Shown in pieces: positions 12,177 through 24,125 of a stretch of DNA of 64,000 bases (its first letter is position 1; every line of letters begins with the position of its first letter). The stretch comes from Arthrobotrys musiformis (lineage: Eukaryota; Ascomycota; Orbiliomycetes; Orbiliales; Orbiliaceae): contig JAVHJL010000005.1 of the NCBI GenBank assembly GCA_036971715.1, forward strand, positions 1,674,001 through 1,738,000. The letters run 5' to 3'. A program made the position numbers and the translations under genes. The notes under the pieces are model-generated. The model worked only from the letters and a program-made list of their open reading frames with translations. It ran no database searches and had not been told where the DNA came from.

Positions 12177-15100
12177 GGATGATACCCGTATTTTATCTGC
12201 TTGTGGATTACCCGACTTCCACGTGCTAGGGGGGGCCAAAGGAGAAAACCCTTTTTATCGTTCATTAACGTCGGGTCTCCACTTTTCCCCACCCCCATGA
12301 ATTTTCTTTTTCTTGTTCTCATCTATTTCTTTTTGCATTATATTATGAACTTGTAGCGAAACAGGCAGCAAGGCGTTCCGGAATATGACAACATGGAGGC
12401 AAGCAGAAACTTCATTCTACAAAATTACATTTTTTTTATACATATCACAAACTTCTTTTCTTCCCTTCCTCTCCTTCTGCTGGGTAAATTCTTTCTGCTC
12501 CATTAGTTTCCCACAAAAGCTTAGTCACACGTATCCCCCCACCCTTATGATCCTAAAATCGAGTAATACAAATCCATAATGCACGACGGAGTTAAAAGAA
12601 TTAAAGAAGCTTTCTAGAAACCATTCGGCGAATCGCCTTTGGGGCCATGCTAGAGTTATAAAAGGGGTTGTAATAGACTTTTTTTTTTCTTCGTATCGAA
12701 ATCAATTGGCCAACCGGCAACATCCCGTAATTCATACATAAGGAGTAAAATTAAAAAGAAGAAAAGCCGTTGTGTCCGATGGAACTGTTTTAATTTTCTG
12801 TTTCAAAAATAAAAAGGTATTGAGGACCAGGGATATTCATGACATACATATCGTGTGATATTGATTGAAAAAGTCCGACCTTGACTTGCAATCGGGCTTG
12901 TAGTCCTTTTTGCGAGGGTGGATGCCGGTCTTCTCCCTCTCCTGGTATGCATGCACGGAAAAGAGTGGGGAGCTTAGGCTGTGGAAGTGATATCCTGTTG
13001 GGGAAGCTTTCGAGGATTATTACCAATGTTAACGAATGTTTCGTTCGCCATGACCATGCATGGCAAGGATCGTGAGTGTGCGAGTGTGAAGCTGCTCGGG
13101 TACCCGCAGTACCGGGTATGTGAAGAGCTGCTTAGCATTGTTGAGTGCGACAGAACGAATTAATTAGCATTAGTATGACATTTCGAAACGTTTGTGTGTA
13201 ATATGCTAGAAAGCTGCTGTTTCTGCTACATATTTGCTACCATCGTGATGCCATATGTTGTACGGCAGGCCTGCAAGTTAATTGAGCGAACGAAAAGAGG
13301 ACGCTTTCCGAGCGCATCGCTCATGATTCAAGTTTTTTTCTTCATGCAAACACGCAAAACAAGGGGACGTCTATAGCCATATGGACCCATCCGAATTATT
13401 TAAAGGTTCGCTTGCCTGCAGCAGTGCAGCGAAAGCAGACACCTTTTTTTGCTTTCCAAGCTGCTTTAGCGCTTCCTCGCTAATGCATGATGTATACTGT
13501 ATGTATCACGCACGCTTGATACTCGAACGGGTAAAGAGGTGGAGGGGGAAGCTTTGACCCGCTTGTAAGCTGCAGGTTTTTTCCCTTCTATTTCTTGGAT
13601 TTATGGTGGAGGGGCAAGCTTTTCGTCTCTAGACGGTTTGTGCAGTATGACCTCCGCACCCTGGTAATGGCTTGGGATGTCACTTGATCAGACGTTTGAT
13701 GGGACATGGGTGGGGTGGGATTTGGAGCTAGATGTCCAGAATTCGGTTGGGTGATTCGAATCGAATGTCACTTGGAATGAGGGACAGGAGAGAGAGGGGA
13801 AAGCCGGCGTTTAGGTTATGAGTGATGGTTCATCGTTAACCCCACGAGAGGATATAGTAAACCTATGCATATATGCATGATAGACTTGCTCGCGAAGTAG
13901 GTAAGTGTACTTTGATTTTCTAAAATGTTTGTGAGAGGTTCTCTAGCAAGTAGACTTGAATTCCAGCCAGGGTTTTTGAGATGTTCAAACTTCCCCTCCA
14001 TGGACCATGGCTCAACGTTTCCTTCTTCTGTCTTTCTGTTGTCAAACCCCGTTTTCGTACTTCTGTGATACGGTACGCAACATGGCCTTCTTTTCCCTCC
14101 TTCTTTTCTTCTACGGATAGTTCGGAGAAGAAGTAGAAACAAGGGAAGAAGAAAAAGTAGAGGAAGAATTCAAGCAGCAGAAGAACAAGAGGGACAGAGG
14201 AACTTGGAGGGGTGCGAGTGTAGTGCATGTGTACCCGTATTTTGGTATACACAACCAGATCTTCTTCCTGTAGATAGACCATGACCCTGTCCGTTCGTTT
14301 TTACCCATGGACCCCAACTGCATCTACATATGCGCCATGCAAAGAATAACATAAAGGAAAGGTAAGGTACGGTACATTACATCGACACTACTGCAAGACA
14401 TTTGTGCTCATCCGGTTCTTCAACTCTTATTTTTGTTTTTTAGTCGAACTGGGGGATATATATAAGTTACAAATATCACTTTATCGACTGGGGATTCCTG
14501 GGATGTCCTAGGACGTACGGTGCGTGCGTGAGTGCGTTCGACAGGGTAATACAGCATCATGAGGGAAGTGGCAGCGGGAAATTTTCTGCTTGGGGCAGTA
14601 CATACGGGCTAGTTAGCTTAGTTACGGTGTGAGTGAAAGGGTTGGTTTTTAAGGTTGTGCAAACTTGTATGAGAAAAAAAAAGGCGCATCGCTCTTGCCT
14701 CTTTCTTGATTCTATGCCACCCCCCTTGCGCGGTCATCAGGCGTATGTAGGAAGGGGGATGAATGATGGATGATGGATGATGGCCTTTTGAATATTATTG
14801 CATGTGGGTGGTAACTATTTTATATCCAGGGTCGAAAAGGCCCGGAGTTTTCTGTGAGAGCAAAAGAAGACATTTGAAGTCTTCCCGTATCAGAAAGGTC
14901 GGAAAGATAGTGGGCTATCTATTAGCTATTTGCGAGCGGGAGGGGAAGGCCTTCGGATTTTATACCGCTCGTTCGCATGTATCTCGAGTTAAGCCTTGGG
15001 AACCTTTTTTTTTTTACTTTTATTTATTTTATATTTTTTATGAACTAAATATTAAGTAGTATAACTGATATCAAAACATCTAAATTTATAAATATAAACA

Positions 15101-15399
15101 TTCTGCCCGCACGTATCGATATCATATGTACCTACACATATAAAATATACTTATACATCATGACGACGACAAGTTTGAGCACGCAGCTCGGGATGTGCCA
15201 TTCGGGCTAGTCCAAGTAGTTCCAGTTAGCATTTTGAAGTAATCCGGTGCATTCGCGCGCGGACTTTTTTTTTATTCTTTCAACAATTCCATCGAAGAAT
15301 TAATTCAAGTTCAGGCTGGTTAGCCCGCCCGTTCCCCGAAACAGAGGCGTCCCATCCGATTCGACACCACCACCTTCTTTTAAAAAGTCCTCAAAGGGA
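12177..15399. other. Intergenic, MED14 3' side
   Basis: The first few hundred bases are likely the MED14 3' UTR, with T-rich tracts (12302-12335, 12421-12480). Beyond that there are scattered short frames without domain content. A small GATGGAT tandem repeat lies at 14765-14783. No gene was recognised on either strand. Confidence 0.45.
14765..14783. repeat. Short GATGGAT tandem repeat
   Basis: About 2.7 exact copies of a 7-nt unit (GATGGAT). It lies in non-coding sequence and has no visible role. Confidence 0.8.
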
Positions 15400-17256
15400 A
15401 TTAATCGATCCGGAAGGGTGGGCGAGAAAGAGGAAAAAAACAATAAGAGGAATAATAATAATCAAGACTCCACAGTGTCCTGAATACGAAACTACTATCA
15501 ACTTCCCTCTCACCACACCCTCATCAACCCCCCCGTTGGTGGTCGGGCTTTTGCCTAGAGATTATTGTTGAGGTTCGAGGGATAAAGCCGGCCGGGACTT
15601 TGGGAGAGAGAGCAAGAGAAATAACGACAGAAATAACGACCAGACGGACGAACGTTGACGGACGAACGAGCGGAAGAGAGATAAAGTAATTATCTCCCGG
15701 TGCCTTCCCAGCAAGGTCAAGGTCAAGCGACGGTCAAACTTGGTTACCTAAAACCCATTATCACGAGCAGGTGAGTCCATTTGCATTCACAAACTCCACG
15801 AAGAGAGGAAAAAAATAAAAGGGAAAAATAAAATAAAATAAGAAAGTAGAATAGAATAAGAAACACTAGACATTCTTACTTACCAAATATTGGCCTTTGT
15901 GGAGATACCCTGGGATAGCATCGGATATTGCACTCAATCTTGATAGTATACAACTATACTATACTCCGACGTATACTTGGTACATGTACCTATTCATACT
16001 TACTTACTTACACTGCATTACGACGGCCATGCATGTAATGTAGATGTAATGTAATGTATGTAATGTACCCGGCCTCTTTTTATATGGAACCGCAAATGTG
16101 AGTATAAGCGCAATCCTTAAACTCCCCTGTCGGTCTTGCCTTGCCTTTCCTTGCCTGCTTGCCTTGTGCTTGCCAGAGGATTTTATCTCGCGAATCGAAT
16201 GCAAAATGCAAAAGCGAACGTCAAAGCGCCGAAGGACGAGAAATGTGAAAAAGAAATATTCCCTCCCCACATGGTTGTAGTAGCAGTACTACACTGTGGA
16301 TACATCAAAGTATTTTTTTTTTTTTAACTGTCCCCAGTCACATCAAGCCCCAAAGCCCAGAGCTGCAGAGAAAGCAAAGAGAGACAGAGAGAGACAGACA
16401 CGGAGAGGAATACCCGCGCTACACTGGACTTCTGGTAGCAGCCTTCCAAGAGCTCTCACAGCCGCCGCCGTCGGGGTTCATTCTTTCGCATCGCACATTT
16501 CGAGACTACATTTTCATCCGCATACGCACTTTCTTACATACAGACATACGTTAGTATAGTTGACGTTAAAGTCCTGCGCGTCCTTTTTGGAGGTACTTAC
16601 CACCCCCCATTCACTCCCAGGCACTAACCTGGATAGCTGAAGAGGTTTGTCGTCAACCTGCGACTCTCGCGATTCTGCTTTTCCGGGGGCTTGCTGGTTG
16701 TCTCTCGTACCTGCGTTCCACTCTGGATCCCTCAAGTCAAAGATCGATCAAGGTCAAGGCCTCCTCCTGGCCAGAACCAGGACCACACCCTCACCGGGCC
16801 CCCAACGGCTTTTTGTGGATCGATCGAATATCAGGGCTCCCAATTCCTGCCTCAGATCTTGCTCTCGTTCTTCTTTTCGTTCTTTTCCAAAGAAAGAAAG
16901 GGAAAAAAAGTTCTTTCATACAAGCTTCGTCGTGCCCGTCACCTCGTCCTTTGCCCCTTGCTCTTCTTTCATTCGTCAAGAGATACCTTTTATTCGCTCC
17001 ACACTCCGTCCGCCGCATTGCTATTGGGCCTTGGTTCTTTCTTGCTTTCTTGCTTGCTTTCTCTCGTTCGTTCGATTAATTCGATTCTTTCGGACTTCCT
17101 CTGCTCACAAAAATTCTTGCTGCCGTGTAGTCGCATCGCCGTCGAATAGAAACCGCTGCATTGATATCCCGGCCTCTCCTTCGTTAAGCTAGACATCTTT
17201 TCCCTTTCTAAATTCATGTCGTGCAACATATAGCGACGGAACCATATACACACCCC

Positions 17257-17280
17257 CAGACTATCAGACTATCAGACTAT
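17257..17280. repeat. Three exact tandem copies of CAGACTAT
   Basis: Three contiguous 8-nt units lie in the leader-like zone upstream of ARL8. An 8-nt unit is not compatible with a conserved reading frame, which supports the non-coding reading. Confidence 0.9.
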
Positions 17281-17472
17281 CATATATTCATGCGGATTCC
17301 TCGATATCGATACTAGTTAGCTGTTATACTTACTTACACTTACACGCATATATTACACACATACACACGCCCCGTCTGGACTCCACTAAACTAGGACTCG
17401 CCTGTTGGACCTCCAGTTCTTACCTACACGATCCTGCTTACCTGCCCACAGTACTAGTACTGCTACCCAAAG

Positions 17473-17495
17473 GACTGACTGACTGACTGACTGAC
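17473..17495. repeat. GACT tetranucleotide microsatellite
   Basis: Nearly six GACT units in a row. A related, less regular GACT/GATT array occurs at 40483-40537. Confidence 0.95.
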
Positions 17496-18314
17496 AACTG
17501 TTGCATCTTCGATCATCCTCAAGCTTCTCCAACACGTCCGAAGAAGCTATCTTTTCCCGCTTCGGCATCTTTAGAACCATCACTAGCTTCCCATCTGGTC
17601 TTCTCCCGGTCTTTTCAGGCGCGCCCATCTCCTCCGTGACCTCATACTTCACTTCACTCCACTCCACAGTTCTCCTAGGCCTAGCGTTCGATTCCAAGTT
17701 TCTGGACTTCCTGCTGCCAGGGACACTGTCTTTACCTAGGTGCATTCGCGGGACGTTATATCCTCCGGTGACCGCTAAATACTCTGAGATCAACATTCCA
17801 CGGCCTGCCCCAAGTTCAAACCTCCAAAAGTCGCAGTCGACATATCCCTCAAATTTCCAATCCGAACCGCTGACCCCATCCCAAGCTCCCATTCCAGCTC
17901 TCGCCTGGAACACCTCTTTTGAACTACCGCAGGAGCTACCACCACTAGGAACCGCATTTTAGAGAAGCCTTCCTCCGGGACCACATCTTTGATACTTACT
18001 TTACCTACCTATTGTTCTGTTTTCCCCTCTCTTTTTTTATTTTTTTTGATCTTTTCTCCCTATCTATCACTTTTTCTATACTCCACAACAATCCTCCGAA
18101 GACACCAACCTTCTTAAACCCTGGAATTACCTCCCCCTTCACGCGCATATTATCTGCATATATCCTAGATACACAGCCCGGCTACCCGCTTTTCCCGGAC
18201 ACACAGCGTCTAAAGGAACCAAGACCTGTCAAGGAAAAAATAAAAAAATACCTCCAACTCAAGACATCCGACAATTTTGGCCTCGAGGAAAACATATAAC
18301 ATCTTGGTAACAAG

Positions 18315-18338
18315 AAAAACAAAAACAAAAACAAAAAC
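18315..18338. repeat. AAAAAC microsatellite
   Basis: Four exact AAAAAC units, about 700 bases before the ARL8 start. Confidence 0.95.
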
Positions 18339-19014
18339 AAAAAAAGAATATCCCTGGAACAACTACACCTTCTTTTGACGGTAAACCGGATTGCCCTTTC
18401 TTCTTTGCCTCTCGCCTGGAATACATTGCCTCCTTGGATCACCAATAGGGACCTTAGGAGCAGAGCCGTCGATTGCTCTTTGTACTACCGACGACCAGGG
18501 TTCACGAGATTCTCTTTCTACTCGCTTCCGCGGTTCATGGAACTTGAAAGACACTAGGAATACAATCGCACGAGAGTCCTACGGGACGCTGATCGTCTTG
18601 GGACTTTTGACATTATAAAGATCCTTTTTTTACCTAAAGAAACACCAAAAAATTAACAGTCCACAGCAGTGGAATCTGGAGGCTTTCTGATTTACTTTCA
18701 ACCACAAATATCGGATCAATTCCTCCCGGAATTTATATCACAGCTTATCACGTTTGTTTGCTCCGGCTTCGTTGTTCGGCAGGGTACCTTTGTTCTTCTG
18801 ATCAAAGATCGCCTATCTGGCATTATTCCGGAAACTTTACTCAAAAAAAACCATAATTAGTACAATCTCGGGAAAAAGAGACACATAACTCCGTTGGCCG
18901 AGGAGACTTTGCGTCCGTGGTTGCGGCTCTGTCTCTCACACCTACTCCCTCTAACTCCGTCATTGACGTCCTCTTCCTCCTGCCGTCCGGTTTGACGACA
19001 CCACATCAATAAAC

Positions 19015-19918
19015 ATGGCCGGGTTTTTCAGACGAATATACGATTGGCTGCTTAGCCTGTTTTGGTACGATTGCTCCTTCTTGCTGCGGGGGGGAGAAGG
19101 GTATAAGCGAGTTGAGACAACGGTTTTTTGCTGACCTGCAGTGTCTAGGGCCACGGAGATGGATATCACGATGATTGGTTTGCAGAATGCGGGCAAGACA
19201 TCTTTATTGAGAGTCCTTTCGGTAAGCATGCTCATTGGGCTTTTGTAGCGGAGGGTGACTATATGCTAATCTGGAGTTTGCGGTTTAGGGAGGCGAATTT
19301 ACTACTGAGTATGGTGGACCTTTGCTTCGATCTCCTTTATATTTTGTTTTGTCCGCGGGTTACTAACTGATATGATGCAGCTCTATTCCTACTGTTGGCT
19401 TTAACATGAAGAGAGTACAGAAAGGCCACGTTACACTCAAGTGGTGAGTTGGTCGTCCCAATGGCGTTTACAGGGACTGGTTGCTGATGTTTTTGATATA
19501 GCTGGGATTTGGGTGGGCAACCGAGGTTTAGAGCCATGTGGGAGCGATATTGCCGTGGTGCAAATGCGATTGTGTAAGTTGCTGCTCATATTGATATTTC
19601 CCTCTTTTTTTTTAGAGATTCATATCTAATGCCTGATATTCTAGCTTTATTGTTGATTCCGCAGACATTGCCGCTCTCCCAATTGCCCGCGAAGAACTCC
19701 ACACGCTTCTTCTAAAACCAATCCTAGAGGGCATCCCCCTCCTAGTGCTAGGGAACAAGTCCGACCTCCCGGATAAGTTAGGCGTCGACGACCTCATCGA
19801 CGAACTTGAGCTACGAGAAATCAAGCACCGGGAGGTATCGTGTTACAGCATCAGCGCCAAAGAAGAGACAAATCTCGATGCGGTGCTGCAATGGCTGATT
19901 AACAAGGCAAAGAAATGA
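19015..19918 (+). CDS. ARL8: Arl8-type small GTPase
   Basis: Arl8 is an Arf-like GTPase of lysosome/vacuole membranes that recruits motor and tethering factors. Six exons (19015-19064, 19149-19221, 19289-19308, 19381-19443, 19502-19573, 19645-19918) sum to 552 nt and 183 residues, the normal size. The N-terminal amphipathic helix (IYDWLLSLFW) is typical of Arl8. Residue 2 is Ala, so the N-myristoylation of other Arf proteins cannot occur; Arl8 proteins are instead N-acetylated. The P-loop GLQNAGKT starts at residue 27, switch 1 has IPTVGFNM (50-57), switch 2 has WDLGGQPRFR with catalytic Gln75, and NKSD gives guanine specificity. The tail ends ETNLDAVLQWLINKAKK. Exon 3 is only 20 nt. All GTPase motifs are intact. 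Confidence 0.97.
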
Positions 19919-22900
19919 TGGCCGCCTTCGACGAAAAATCTTCTATTCTTCCAAAATTCTCTTTCTCTTCTCTCGTTGAAGGATGTTCCCCGTTCCGTTC
20001 TTCTACTCACGGATTCGACTTTGACTCGCAGCCGGATTTCCTTGCTCATGCCCTTCCACAAACAACCAATTGATGACTTGATGTGTCCCGGGATTTCTAA
20101 CGAAGCTTTTTCTTCTTTTTCTTCTTTTTCTTCTTTTTCTTCTTTACATTCCTCTGCTATATTCTTTTTCTTTTCTTTTTTGTTTTGTTTAGCTTGCTAA
20201 TTTCTAGTTTCTAATACCCGAGCGTGCACTTTCGTTTTATTTTATCATTTTTTTTCAACTTCCTCTATATATCCGAGCATCATTGAAAGTTCAACCATTT
20301 GTTTCTACCATTCTTCCCCCCCTGCTATATTATCGCGGTTTTTGTTTCAAATTCTAACGATTGAGAAAAAAAAGAATGGAAGAGAGACAAAATTTACAAA
20401 AAAAAAGAAGCAGCGAATTTAGTTTTTAGATTCGACATGGGATACATCCACACCCATTGGTTTGGTGACAACAAAAAAACAAGTTTACTTTTTTGACTTT
20501 TTACTATATCTATATCGTCCAAGTTTTTTTTTATATCATTTATCCACGAGTGCATTCTTTTGTTTTTGATGTATTTTGGATTTTCCACCCCTTTCTTCCC
20601 TTGTTTGGTTTATTAGACGGTATTCTTTCATTAGTGAGCGGCGAGAGCACTGCGGGATTTTTCTAACCTTTTAATCTTTTGATCTTTTCTTCATGCATGC
20701 CTACTTTGTGCAGGGAAACCTTTTTGTTACTTTTTACTTTTACTTGTAGTTTGCTACGGTTTTCTTTTCAAGGGAATAAGGAGGAAAGGGGGGGTTGTCA
20801 ACTTTAGCTGTTTGTTATTATTATTCTGAGCGGGCGGGTTATTTTTACTATACTCTTACTGCTCCATTATCATTTTATTTTATTTTATTCGATGAGCTGC
20901 GTTTTACTCCTCTGACCGACTTGCTCCCTTGCTTTACGATTATACATACTTAGTACTTCATGACGACCTTCGATATTTTCCTTCGTTTTGATTTGGTTTA
21001 CAGCTTTTTGGTCACATAGCGTAATTCTTTTCTATCTATTTTTGTGTTAGTAGTAGTATTATGCATTTTTATATTGGACTTTTCTTACCCCGCCTCTTGA
21101 GTCTCTCACAAAAATTTTTTTCTCTTAAAATTGATATTGTTTCTGGGCGAAAGCATACTAGTTAGTATACACAAATCCAATTATCCTTTTCCCATGGGGG
21201 GGTAGAGAGTCGACAGCGGATATGATATATGTGTATGGGATTGGACGAAGGGCTTCCACGTGTGTGAATGTGTTTTTCTTTGGCGGCGGGCACACGTGGG
21301 AGGCTAATGTCCTGCCATCTGCGAGTTTCTCCACAATGTTACTTGGAGGAGGGATATTGGGGGGGGGTATAAGTCTGTGTATTAAGGTGTTTTTGGTTTG
21401 TTTCAGAGCCAAGCATTTTATGTTTATAGTTGCGTATTGGATTGGGGGTATAGCTGTATTCATGTATCAAATATATAGGTATATTTATACATTGGGCTTC
21501 TTCTTTTTTTTGGATACTTCGAGTAGTATACTAGTACCAGTGGTCGTATGTGTATCTGTGTATCCGGAGAAATATGCCGATTGTGAGGAATACCAATACG
21601 GTTGAATCGCGCCGGAGTTAGCATCTAGTGTCTACGGACCAATCCAACCGATTCGATCGAATTTGTCCGAGCTAGTGGTTAGTTGACGAGCGGGAACTAG
21701 TCAGGTCTACCTGGGCGGGGTTTTCTACACTACTACAGAGTAATCCGGCCCAGTTTCCTTTGATAGATGTCGGTGCCGATGGCCGAACGCTTGACAGGGC
21801 CTTTCTGGTGTATGGTTACATAAAAACCGCAAATTCGCCTCTGTCAATATGTCAAAGGAATGCCTATGAGGGACCCCGGACTAACTAGTTCCCCGCCCGC
21901 GCCCCGGCCGGAATTTTCGGTAACGTCTGAAACGGGTAATTGCAATTTTTCCCAATGGGCTATTCTGGAATTTCCAACTGCTAGATGTCATGGGAATTTG
22001 CATTGGGTTATTTATAATTATAGACTCGACTACAGCGAGAATTCTTATTTTATGTCTTCGAAGGATGGGGGGTTGACTAAGCTGATATATGAGTGTATCC
22101 AGTGCGAACGAGTATAGGAAACTTAATTAATATACATCTCGCACTTCGGCCTCTACAAACGAACGGTGTCTCAGCAAGCACAGCACCGCCTCGGTAGGAA
22201 AAAAGTATAGTATGGATCGGAATATGGGTCCGTATACGAAGCCAAGTAGCCAAGGCCGCGTAGTCTCTTCTGGTCGTCGTCATCCCCCTTCTCCCCTCTC
22301 AAACCGTCCGATGCAACGGGTGAAAAAAGTTGGGAAGGCCGGAGAGTGTGGGCAATGCGAACAGCCACTCTCGTCCTGGCTGCCTGTTTCCGCATGAGAG
22401 AAGAAGGAAGGGAACGTTACTGTGGTGCCACAGTTTAGTTTGAGTCTGAACCATAGGCGGTGTCAGGTCACAAGTTCTCTTGGGTCTCTTGGACTCGAGT
22501 CGAGAGTATACTAAGCAGGTATCTGTCGGAAGCTGGTTTTTATTACCCGCCTCTTTCTTCTTTTTCCCGTTTTTCTTTCTCCTCTTCTTCATCTCTTTCA
22601 TGGGCTCGAATTCATCGCTTTGAAGGTGTCGCCAACATCCAACATTCTGCATCAGCATATCATTTAGATTAAAAAGCCGTTGACATCACTGCAGAATCCC
22701 AATTCCTTGGCACAAATTCCCCGACGACGACCACAACAGCAACAACAATTTTATATGGTATTCAAGCCAGAAGTTCCAAAATAGAAAGGTTCTCATCGGA
22801 TTCATCATCCCTCTTTTCGAAGCTCCAAAACCGTTTTAAACCCCGTCATCCCCGTAAGTCCTTCTCCATGCGCCTCCTTCTCGGTGGTATCATCTCCCTG

Positions 22901-23457
22901 GTCCTTCCTCCCAATTCCGAAATCACGAGAGAGTTCTAGGCTTTGCTTGCCGGTGTGGTAGCTTCTAGTTAGCCGGGCCGGGCAGTGCAGGTGCCAGTGC
23001 AAGTCGAAAAAGCATTCCACTATGCCATAATCAAATGTCTTTGTTGGACGAACCAAAAAGAAAAAAACTCAAATACAGGCTTGCTGGCTTACGGGTACAA
23101 AATTCCTTATAACTCTAATCCCTTTCCCTCTCATTTCAACTTATATACTTTTTTGAAAAAAAAAATTTTATTGTTATAAGGATACAAGTTATCTTAAGAA
23201 ACTTTCTCATCTGCTTGCTTGATCTGGACCGAGACTCAAAGTTCTAAACAATTTTTATTTAATTATTTTCTAGAACACTTCGAAGAATCGAATAAAAAGG
23301 GAAGGAAGGAAGATTATTACTGCTTTGAATTGCATATATCGGATCGACGACTACTCAATCACACACTCGAATTCACGCCGAATTTTCGAATATAGAAGAA
23401 TCATCCTCTCCATCGGGTGCTAGAGGAATACACCGACAAACTTCAAAATCATTAGAG
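19919..23457. other. Intergenic, ARL8 to RCR gene
   Basis: The first 1.2 kb is T-rich and likely the ARL8 3' UTR and terminator region; it contains a TTTTTCTTC tandem repeat. The remainder has poly-G interruptions (21186, 21360), a 12-bp perfect palindrome ATTCGATCGAAT at 21651-21662, and no convincing gene. The last 500 bases before 23458 are probably the 5' UTR of the RCR gene. Open frames at 21222-21605 and 21860-22117 lack domains. Confidence 0.45.
20107..20142. repeat. TTTTTCTTC tandem repeat
   Basis: Four exact 9-nt units (TTTTTCTTC) occur about 190 bases downstream of the ARL8 stop, within probable 3' UTR. Confidence 0.95.
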
Positions 23458-24125
23458 ATGGTCGTTCTACCGAGAGAAGAAGATATCAAGGCGCTCTTGG
23501 CCAAGAGAGACTACTAGTATGTTTTTTTCTATCCTTTCCATAACGTTAATTATATTACCCTCGTGCTAATATTGGTATTATATAGCACCTGCGATTCCAC
23601 GGGGTACTGTTATTACTCCCCTTGGTATCACTGGCAACGCTGGGCCGTCCTCGGCGCTCTGTTAGGTATGTCACTACTTTCCAAATCCCAAACCCATGTT
23701 CTCTTGACAAAAATAACTAACCAAGCCTCAATAATCTAGTTTTCTCTGCTGTCGTCCTTCTCCTCTGCGCCTGTCTCTCTGCCCGTCGCCGTCGCTCGCG
23801 TGGTCTATCACCATTCTACGGAACCGCCTGGGCCGCCCCACCAGCCTACGACGTCAACAGCATCCCACCGCACCATCAAAACACAGGTCCACAATACGGA
23901 GGATATACCTACGCTTCTAACGCCCAACAACCACAGTATCCTCCCTATAACCCCTCGGGAAGCCCGCCGGGTTATTCACCCCCGAGTAACGCTGGGTATT
24001 ACGGACAGCCGGGACAGCAGAGCGGGACGACGTATACTGGTGGACCGAACTACGAGATGAATAACTTTGTGGGCAGTTCGGCGCCTTATGTGCCACCCAG
24101 GCCTGAGGAGGCGCATAAGCGTTAA
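23458..24125 (+). CDS. RCR-family single-pass membrane protein
   Basis: RCR proteins (chitin synthesis regulation, resistance to Congo red) are single-pass proteins of the ER or endosome/vacuole that influence plasma-membrane and wall protein sorting through PY motifs. Exons 23458-23516, 23586-23665 and 23740-24125 give 174 residues. A short lumenal segment has two cysteines and a YYSPWYHWQRW motif (residues 29-39). A transmembrane helix runs about 39-60, followed by a basic stop (ARRRRSRG) and the family's SPFYGTAW block. The rest is a disordered Pro/Gln/Tyr/Gly-rich cytosolic tail (for example QYPPYNPSG, PPRPEEAHKR). PPxY-like sequences in the tail (PPAY, PPGY) could recruit an Rsp5-type ubiquitin ligase; this is inference. 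The introns are 69 and 74 nt. Confidence 0.85.

Larger units (their letters stand above)
15400..19014 (+). other. Pyrimidine-rich leader-like zone upstream of ARL8
   Basis: From about 15400 the sequence changes to the style of fungal 5' leaders: purine-rich 15590-15700, then long CT-rich runs from 16650 to 18060. A good splice donor (gagcag followed by gtgagtcc) sits at 15773, and a branch site plus acceptor (cactaacctggatag) ends near 16635. A long spliced 5' UTR or a non-coding transcript is therefore possible. Several frames of 150-180 codons are open here on both strands, but they follow from the CT/GA bias, which removes stop codons. None matches a known protein. Simple repeats at 17257-17280, 17473-17495 and 18315-18338 also argue against coding. 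Confidence 0.4.

Noticed and set aside
16647..17192. Open plus-strand frames of 150-180 codons in the CT-rich zone
   Set aside because: CT-rich DNA lacks the purines needed for stop codons. The products are Ser/Phe/Leu-rich, overlap each other in different frames and show no domain.
21860..22117. 85-codon frame with several Cys and Trp residues
   Set aside because: No signal peptide, no domain and no supporting promoter or intron; kept as non-coding.
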